The notes under the pieces are model-generated. The model worked only from the letters and a program-made list of their open reading frames with translations, was not told the origin of the DNA and ran no database searches. A stretch of DNA of 64,000 nt from Pisolithus tinctorius. Its lineage: Eukaryota; Basidiomycota; Agaricomycetes; Boletales; Pisolithaceae. A program made the position numbers and the translations under genes. Below are positions 58,703 through 64,000 of the stretch, piece by piece (the stretch's first letter is position 1; each line of letters opens with the position of its first letter). The stretch covers positions 434,001 through 498,000 of the forward strand of contig JANFAH010000044.1 in assembly GCA_024663395.1 (NCBI GenBank), in the 5' to 3' direction.

Positions 58703-60227
58703 TCAGTACAGTACTTTACTGAGTCTCTGCAGGGAATTCAACAGTACATCCCCCTGCTTGACCACTTTCTCATACTGTGCCATCTTGATCGATGGTCTGG
58801 TTGTCTCTACAATCCCATGCACTTTATTGATTGTGCAATGCAACTGCCCATTTGTGATGAACTGTGAGAGTTCCCTATGCCAGTCCCTTGAGTACATCCT
58901 ACCAAAAAGAAAAATCAACCCACCTGTTGATGTAGTCAACACTCATGCCAAAAGCGCCACTGAGACTCTCTAGCATCATGCTCTGATATGATTCCAATAG
59001 TTGTGCATAGGTGAGGATATGCATTTCACACACATAGTATTGAGTGTGGGGAGAGGGAGACAAAAGTCAGGAAGGGAGTAAATACATTTGTTCAAGTGTG
59101 GCTGCATCATAGTGGACAGGGTAATAATTCTATGAAAAGAAAAAGTTGATGTCAGTTTGTGTGGGTTCATTGATAAGGATTGTGGTGAGAGCATACCTAA
59201 TGCTACAAAAAATTTTGCATAGTGGCAGTCATAGAGATTCTGCAGAAGATCTTCCAGGACAGGCAGTTCTGGAAGAACCGAGATGACTTCAGGAGAGGCA
59301 ATGAGCTGGGTGGAAGCAGTGATGATGAGTGACATGAACTATAAACCATGCCACAAAGTGGACAGATCACCCACCTTTTTCTTCAAGTCTACTCTTGGGA
59401 GGGTAAGCATACTGCTGATGATGGTGAGTGCAATGAAGTCATCATAGGAGATGAGTTCTGTAGCAGTGAATGTGGACAGAGCATCGAGCAACAGCTTGCC
59501 CCCCAATTTAAACTGCTGAATGGAAACTATGTGTAAGCCATGATACACTTTGAGATGATTCCATCTGTCCCAATCACCCCCTTCCTTGATGAGTCTGTCC
59601 AAATCACATGAGTGAGAAAGAAATGTTTAGCATCCATGGACCCACTTTTCTGCCCCAGCAAGGTTCTCAGTGATGAGGATATTATCTCCAAAGAAGAAAC
59701 CTATTTGGATGAGAGTTAGAGTAATGTCTATCCTTGACCCAAGGCCTGGTGTTTTCTCCAAGGCAAGTTGTTGGGCTGTGACAGCCACATCCTACACACA
59801 TTCCCCATAAGCTCAGGATTGCAAACCAGGATCGCTTGGGATATACCTTGTCACCTATCCAAGTGAGATGGTTTGCCCTCACCTTCAAGGCATCTGATAT
59901 TCAGATTCCCCTCTGTCTTCTGGGCTTCAGCCAGACATTCATCCAATTTCTTGAGTTGCTCTTCATTTGTCTTTTCCATGGATTCAAGGAGAGCTGGGTC
60001 AACATCTATCCCACTTGAAGAGGTGAGCACCCAATAATAGGGGCCATATCTGTACCAGTGTGAGCCTGTGTTTGATTGTTAAGAGTCTATGCACTGTCAG
60101 CCTTGATCCCTTCCAAAAATGATTTCCATGTGACATCATGTAGATGGCCAACAGAAGGGTTTATAAGTGTAAACAGGTGTTGTGGGAGGCTGAGATTCAG
60201 TATGGGGAGGACAGTGTCATCAGTCAT
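58703..60227 (-). pseudogene. RPN7 copy 2 (CpG-decayed)
   Basis: Aligns with 43428-44947. Many Arg codons have changed by CpG loss (WNHLKVYHGLHIVSIQQF against [18 protein letters not shown]), the first-intron donor GTAGAC reads ATAGAC after the changed bases, and a 6-base insertion lies near 59053. It retains ATG at 60227 giving M-T-D-D-T-V-L-P, where copy 1 has V-A-D-D. The C-terminus [13 protein letters not shown] is unchanged. Confidence 0.85.
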
Positions 60228-60317
60228 GGCTAGGTTGCTTGAAAGCAGGAGGAACATGTCAGTGCCCAGCATTGGTAGCCCCATGATGGACCTGTCACCA
60301 CCACCACCACCACCACA

Positions 60318-60425
60318 ATGACCACTGACCAAGCACTGCTGGATGAAGCCAAGAATGCCCACCCACCATGGGCAGAGGAGATTTACAAGCAAATTCTCAT
60401 CTCATCAGGTTTGTCATGTGTTCAA
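60318..60425 (+). pseudogene. RPN6 copy 2: first exon only
   Basis: Reads [20 protein letters not shown] and the first intron donor region (ATCTCATCAG, GTTTGTC), then homology with 45044 ends near 60430. This is the right edge of duplication 2. Confidence 0.85.
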
Positions 60426-60439
60426 TGCCATTCAACATC

Positions 60440-60760
60440 AGCAAACATGTCCGAGTCTACCAAGGCTGAGTTAGGCCTTACTAGGCTTACTCAGCATAGT
60501 AGATGTTGCTAGGTTAGCAGGACCTAGTTAGCAACCTCTCATGCTACCAGTCTAGCAGAATCCTATGGGGCTAGCAGGATCTGCCTGGCCCTGCTTGGTC
60601 TCACATGACCTCTCTGGCCTTACTAGGCCTTGCATGACCTACTTAGTCATGTTAAGCCTACTGCACCTTGCTAGGCCTTGTATTGCTCAACCAGCCTTAC
60701 TAGGCATTTCAATGGGCCACATCTTGCTAGGGCTTACTAGATCCTTGGTTTCATACAAAT
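60440..60760. repeat. Degenerate CTAGG/TACTAGGC-rich repeat tract
   Basis: Some 320 bp in which CTTACTAGGC, GCTAGGCCTT and GCTAGCAGG variants recur every 15-35 bp without a fixed period. It starts exactly where duplication 2 ends. Could be a worn satellite or the end of a mobile element. Confidence 0.45.
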
Positions 60761-60762
60761 AG

Positions 60763-61038
60763 ATGACCAATCACAATTATATTAGTAAAACTGCACTGAC
60801 AAGATACAACTCTAGTGTGCCAGACAAATACAGGACCATGCAAGAAGCATACCAAACAAATACAGAAGTGTGCAATTTGGTGAATGAGAGTGTGCAAAGT
60901 GAATCGGAAGGGTCCCTCCTGAATGTGAAAGCATTTAAGGTGAATACACAAGTGTCCCAGGTCAATGTACAAGCATCTAAGGCAAATGTGAAAGTGTTCA
61001 ATGCACATACAAAAAGGCAGAACTGGTATGAGAAGTGA
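60763..61038 (+). CDS. Unrecognised frame with an internal N-V-K/Q repeat
   Basis: A 91-codon frame contains imperfect heptad-like repeats (LNVKAFKVNTQVSQVNVQAS, then KANVKVFNAHT). Composition is biased (Asn, Val, Lys, Gln) and no family is recognised. It may be a chance frame in a repeated low-CpG sequence. Confidence 0.2.
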   Translation: MTNHNYISKTALTRYNSSVPDKYRTMQEAYQTNTEVCNLVNESVQSESEGSLLNVKAFKVNTQVSQVNVQASKANVKVFNAHTKRQNWYEK

Positions 61039-61044
61039 GAGCGA

Positions 61045-62000
61045 TTAGAAACCATTTTTCTGTTTCTTAGGAGGGCATCTGACTTGGGGTTGGTTATGGG
61101 CATGCACCATGGCATTGTGTGTCTTCATGCCAGGGGAGTCCACAGTGTCTGTGAAGATATCCTCTTGTTCTGCAGGTTTCTTGTGCCATTTGTTTACTGG
61201 TGCAGCTTTCTTGTGGGCAGGTGCCAGCACCTCAGGGTCTTCATTTCTGTTAGTAAGGGAGGTGGCACATCATTTGTTTGCTGGCACAGTCTTGCAGACA
61301 GGTGGAGGTGCCTCGTCCCCCATGTCTTTGTCTTTGTCACTTGTAAGTGGGGAGACATCACACTCAGGCCAGTGCTGACCATTTGGATGGATTTCTGGTC
61401 TGTTGATGCTTGCAATGGAATTGTTAGTGTTCTCACTAACATCAGAGTCATGAGATGAAGATGATGCTGGTGTGCAGCTTTGAGATACAACACAAGTAAG
61501 CATCCTAAGGATCAATAAACATAAGAGTCTTACATTTGCATGGACACATTGGAGGTTGGTGGGTTCCTGGACACCTGCTTGGCATGTCTTGCTCGGATAT
61601 GTAGGACATCATTGTCAGACTCAGGATCTGGTTGAGCCTGCTCCTTGTTCTTGGATGCTGTGCCATTGTGAAGGTGTTGCAGGAAAGCATGCCTAACAAT
61701 AATTAAGTCCAGTACATGTTGAGCATGCTTATGGTGAGGACAACATACATGTTCCACCACTCAATGGTCTCATGTGTCCAGTCATCCAAATGCTTGAACA
61801 TCTTGACAATCATCCATGACATTGCCTGCAGGTCAATGTCTCCAAATTCATTGGCCCATTTGGGTGCCAAACTCAGAGTAAGATATGCCTCAATTATGGT
61901 TAGCATCAGACAACTTGAGACTGGTGGGAATGACACTTGCAATTATGTGTACATATGCAATGATATGTGGTGTGACTCTCAGAAGATTCCATGCACAGTG
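61045..62000 (-). CDS. Unrecognised minus-strand gene or remnant, probably transposon-related
   Basis: Segments on the minus strand look like exons: SFPPVSSCLMLTIIEAYLTL and WANEFGDIDLQAMSWMIVKM (61930-61770), then HVLDLIIVRHAFLQHLHNGT (61715-61655), a polar stretch with SDNDVLHIRARHAKQ, and a C-terminal part ending VRCPPKKQKNGF at 61045. Possible GT-AG joins exist but I could not settle a model. The region is CpG-poor like other repeated DNA here. Confidence 0.25.
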
Positions 62001-62685
62001 TAGGAAAAGTCCAAGTAGCTGTATAATATGAGCTAGATGGCTTAGATAACAGCAATAAAAAATGAAGGGAACGAATTGTTCATCCCAAGGGATTCTGGAC
62101 TGTCAAGACTAGAAGGTGAGACCCAGCACTTTGTAGCAGTAGTGTTTCGTGATGTGCATGATGTGTTCTGCAGAATAGTACTGGCGATGTGAGTGGTGCA
62201 AGTGGTATACGTAGTTCATGCATGGCAGTATGCAAGACATGCAGTGTAGACAAAGTGGAAAAGAAACTCATGGTGACCTTCTGAGTGCCAAAAGGTATTA
62301 TTCTGTACATAAGTACAGCACTTTATAGTCCAGGCAAACCTGGAACTTAAGTAAGACAGGGTACAAGTAAAGGGAAGCTGCACAACAGTGCATACACACA
62401 AGACAGGCCAAAACAGAGGCTGAGGGTATACTACAAGTGCTAAAGGAATAGAGACCGTGATAAGAGAAAGAGTCTGAGGGAAAAGAAGTGGCCAGTGTCA
62501 CACACCAAAGGTGTTTGGTGAGATGGACATGGATACAGCTGATGAATGGAGATGAAGACCATAGCTTTCATGTGAAGAAGGACAGCCAGAAATGTCAGAA
62601 GTCATCCCTTGCACAAGAACAAGTCATCAATGCCAAAGAAAAAGAAGGGAGCAAGTTAAGCACTGGTCAAAATTCTTAAGCACCC
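62001..62685. other. Stretch without a supported gene
   Basis: Short frames only, none recognisable. CpG-poor until about 62680, where CpG returns at the start of the LTR-element segment. Confidence 0.4.
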
Positions 62686-63348
62686 ATGTATGGCATTCCG
62701 GTTTTCAACATATCTCTGCCATTTCTGCAGATACCGAAACCATTCCCACACTCGCTTGTAGTGCTCAGCCACGCGATCCTACCTTCCAAAATTGGAAAGG
62801 ATTTGCGCACTCCACACGTTTCCACAGCACTCCCTCCAAAAGATGCTCATTTCACTAATTCTTCTGATATGGCTGCCTCCACATCAATCATTTTGCTTGT
62901 CCCCTTTGCTAGGGACCATGGCTACATATATCTACCAGGAGTTCCTACCAGCTTCCATCCTGAAGCATCCTGGTACATCCCATCCTCATCTGCCCCCTCT
63001 CAGCCCATCCAGCTTGGACAGCACATTCTTTTTGTCAGCATGACCTCTAGGAGGACGTTCTTTGGTCGCCTCAGGTCTGTCATTCGCTTGGCAAGGTCTT
63101 ATGTGGTTGTTTCAGTCTCTCCAGTCCAAGAAGCATATGGATCCTTCCTCCCTGCTCCCTGCAATGTCTTCATACCAGTCTCGTCTGTCATTCTCCCAAA
63201 ATTGCGACAGCTACAGTATAATCTACTGTTCTCTACTCTCCCTGATCGCATCCATGACGAGTATGATGCACATCTTGCCTCCTTATTGCAAGATACAGCA
63301 GAAGATGCTCCCCCTTCATCCTCTCTTCCATCAGAGCCTCATTCATGA
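62686..63348 (+). CDS. 3'-terminal frame of a probable LTR element, unrecognised
   Basis: A 220-codon frame ending 32 bp before a polypurine tract. It reads SIILLVPFARDHGYIYLPGV, GQHILFVSMTSRRTFFGRLR, ARSYVVVSVSPVQEAYGSFL and an acidic Ser-rich end. I see no reverse transcriptase, integrase or chromodomain motif, so it may be an extra 3' frame or an unrelated gene next to a solo LTR. The ATG chosen is the first in frame; the start at 62869 (MAASTSI) is also possible. Confidence 0.3.
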   Translation: MYGIPVFNISLPFLQIPKPFPHSLVVLSHAILPSKIGKDLRTPHVSTALPPKDAHFTNSSDMAASTSIILLVPFARDHGYIYLPGVPTSFHPEASWYIPSSSAPSQPIQLGQHILFVSMTSRRTFFGRLRSVIRLARSYVVVSVSPVQEAYGSFLPAPCNVFIPVSSVILPKLRQLQYNLLFSTLPDRIHDEYDAHLASLLQDTAEDAPPSSSLPSEPHS

Positions 63349-63379
63349 AGTTTTATTTGCTTCACTGAGAGGATGGTTT

Positions 63380-63390
63380 GGGGGGGAAAG
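63380..63390 (+). other. Polypurine tract of an LTR retrotransposon
   Basis: GGGGGGGAAAG directly before TTGTGATC; primer site for plus-strand synthesis. Confidence 0.55.
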
Positions 63391-63391
63391 T

Positions 63392-64000
63392 TGTGATCCC
63401 CTATGCTCCTGTCACCCCACAGACCCCCAAAGCTTGACCCCTGTTGACATCTGACTCACCCTGTCTGCTTTTGGATGTACTGTATCGGTATCAGATTGGC
63501 GCTGCCTCTCTGTCATCCCACTTTGGCCCAAAGGAGATCTCTTTGAGATGTGACATGCACAGCCTCCCCCTAATGTGATTCCAGTGCGCTTTCCCAGTTC
63601 CTCACATTACTTGACTCATACTCTGACATTCTGACTGTCCTTGACTCACCTATTGCCAATACTTACCAATCTTTTGACTTTGCTTACTGATTCTTTGCTT
63701 TTTGGCTTACTTATCCTTACCAATGTTTACCAATGCTTTCCAAGACAATTACCCATCGCTTACATTCCTTACTTATCAGTTACCAATCACTTACCAAGTG
63801 TTTGCACCTTGTTTCCCATAGGCAATGCCCCTGTACTGTATATAAATCACTGTACTTAGATAGCTAAAAGAAGAAGACATCAGAGAGCCCCTCTTGCTCG
63901 CATTTCATCATCTCTCAGTAAATCATTCATCAGCTTCAATAGTTGAGACTTTATTAAGGGTCTAGCTATCGTCTACTTCACTTATCATCGTCTATCATCA
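63392..64000 (+). mobile_element. Probable 3' LTR (continues beyond the window)
   Basis: Begins TGTGATCCCC after the polypurine tract. It contains several TTACCAAT copies (63650-63800), a TATA box (TATATAAAT at about 63839) and, 40-60 bp further, CTCTTGCTCGCATTTC with pyrimidine-rich sequence fitting R/U5. The other LTR and the target duplication lie outside, so identity is inferred. Confidence 0.5.

Larger units (their letters stand above)
48805..60430 (+). repeat. Segmental duplication 2, copy 2
   Basis: Direct repeat of 31950-45130. It begins within SKN7 exon 1 and ends about 100 bp into RPN6. Differences are the SKN7 deletion, the longer intron array (29 against 17 codons) and heavy CpG decay from about 57.8 kb on. 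Confidence 0.9.

Noticed and set aside
57838..60430. Classical Neurospora-type RIP
   Set aside because: Changes are at CpG (to TpG/CpA) and not mainly CpA to TpA, and stops of the TAA/TAG type are not strongly enriched.

Overview
The window looks like nuclear DNA of a mushroom-forming basidiomycete (Agaricomycetes). Genes are split by 50-65 bp GT-AG introns, and I recognise a fungal bHLH factor, a SKN7/PRR1-type HSF + receiver regulator, an ADE8-type GAR transformylase, basidiomycete BTB proteins and two proteasome-lid subunits. Names rest on recognising motifs by eye; no database search was possible.

Layout. 1-8.6 kb: fragments of small secreted-protein genes, otherwise unrecognised. 9.2-10.8 kb: intact bHLH gene. 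9.8-28 kb: a segmental duplication. The 3' part of the bHLH gene, its downstream spacer and a gene called X here (OB-fold-like) appear again further right, so there are two bHLH copies (one headless) and three X copies. Arm A holds an intact Tc1 element and a pogo-derived deletion element. Arm B holds a 3.8 kb IS630/Tc1-type element with 71 bp inverted repeats and a second, cargo gene. Each arm shows the uninterrupted TA target of the other arm's insertion. 29-31 kb: a small unknown gene and ADE8. 31.9-45.1 kb and 48.8-60.4 kb: a second, direct duplication of about 13 kb with the order SKN7 - BTB - GTPase - partial BTB - RPN7 <-> RPN6, separated by a wax-synthase-like gene. Nearly every duplicate carries a lesion, so this is largely a decaying region. 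60.4-64 kb: unrecognised low-CpG DNA ending in the 3' part of an LTR element.

The main find is in the two GTPase copies. Both contain an array of 79 bp units, each beginning with a consensus 5' splice site (GTGAGT) and ending with a 3' splice site (CACAG or GACAG). Exactly three variable bases separate neighbouring units. Five further introns of unrelated sequence downstream are also separated by exactly three bases. Read as introns, they give 17 (copy 1) and 29 (copy 2) consecutive single-codon exons. All are in phase 0, none is a stop, and both flanking exons join in frame. Adding or losing a unit adds or removes one residue without shifting frame. The arrays lie in DNA almost free of CpG, with sharp edges, and the genes downstream of copy 2 show heavy CpG to TpG/CpA decay.
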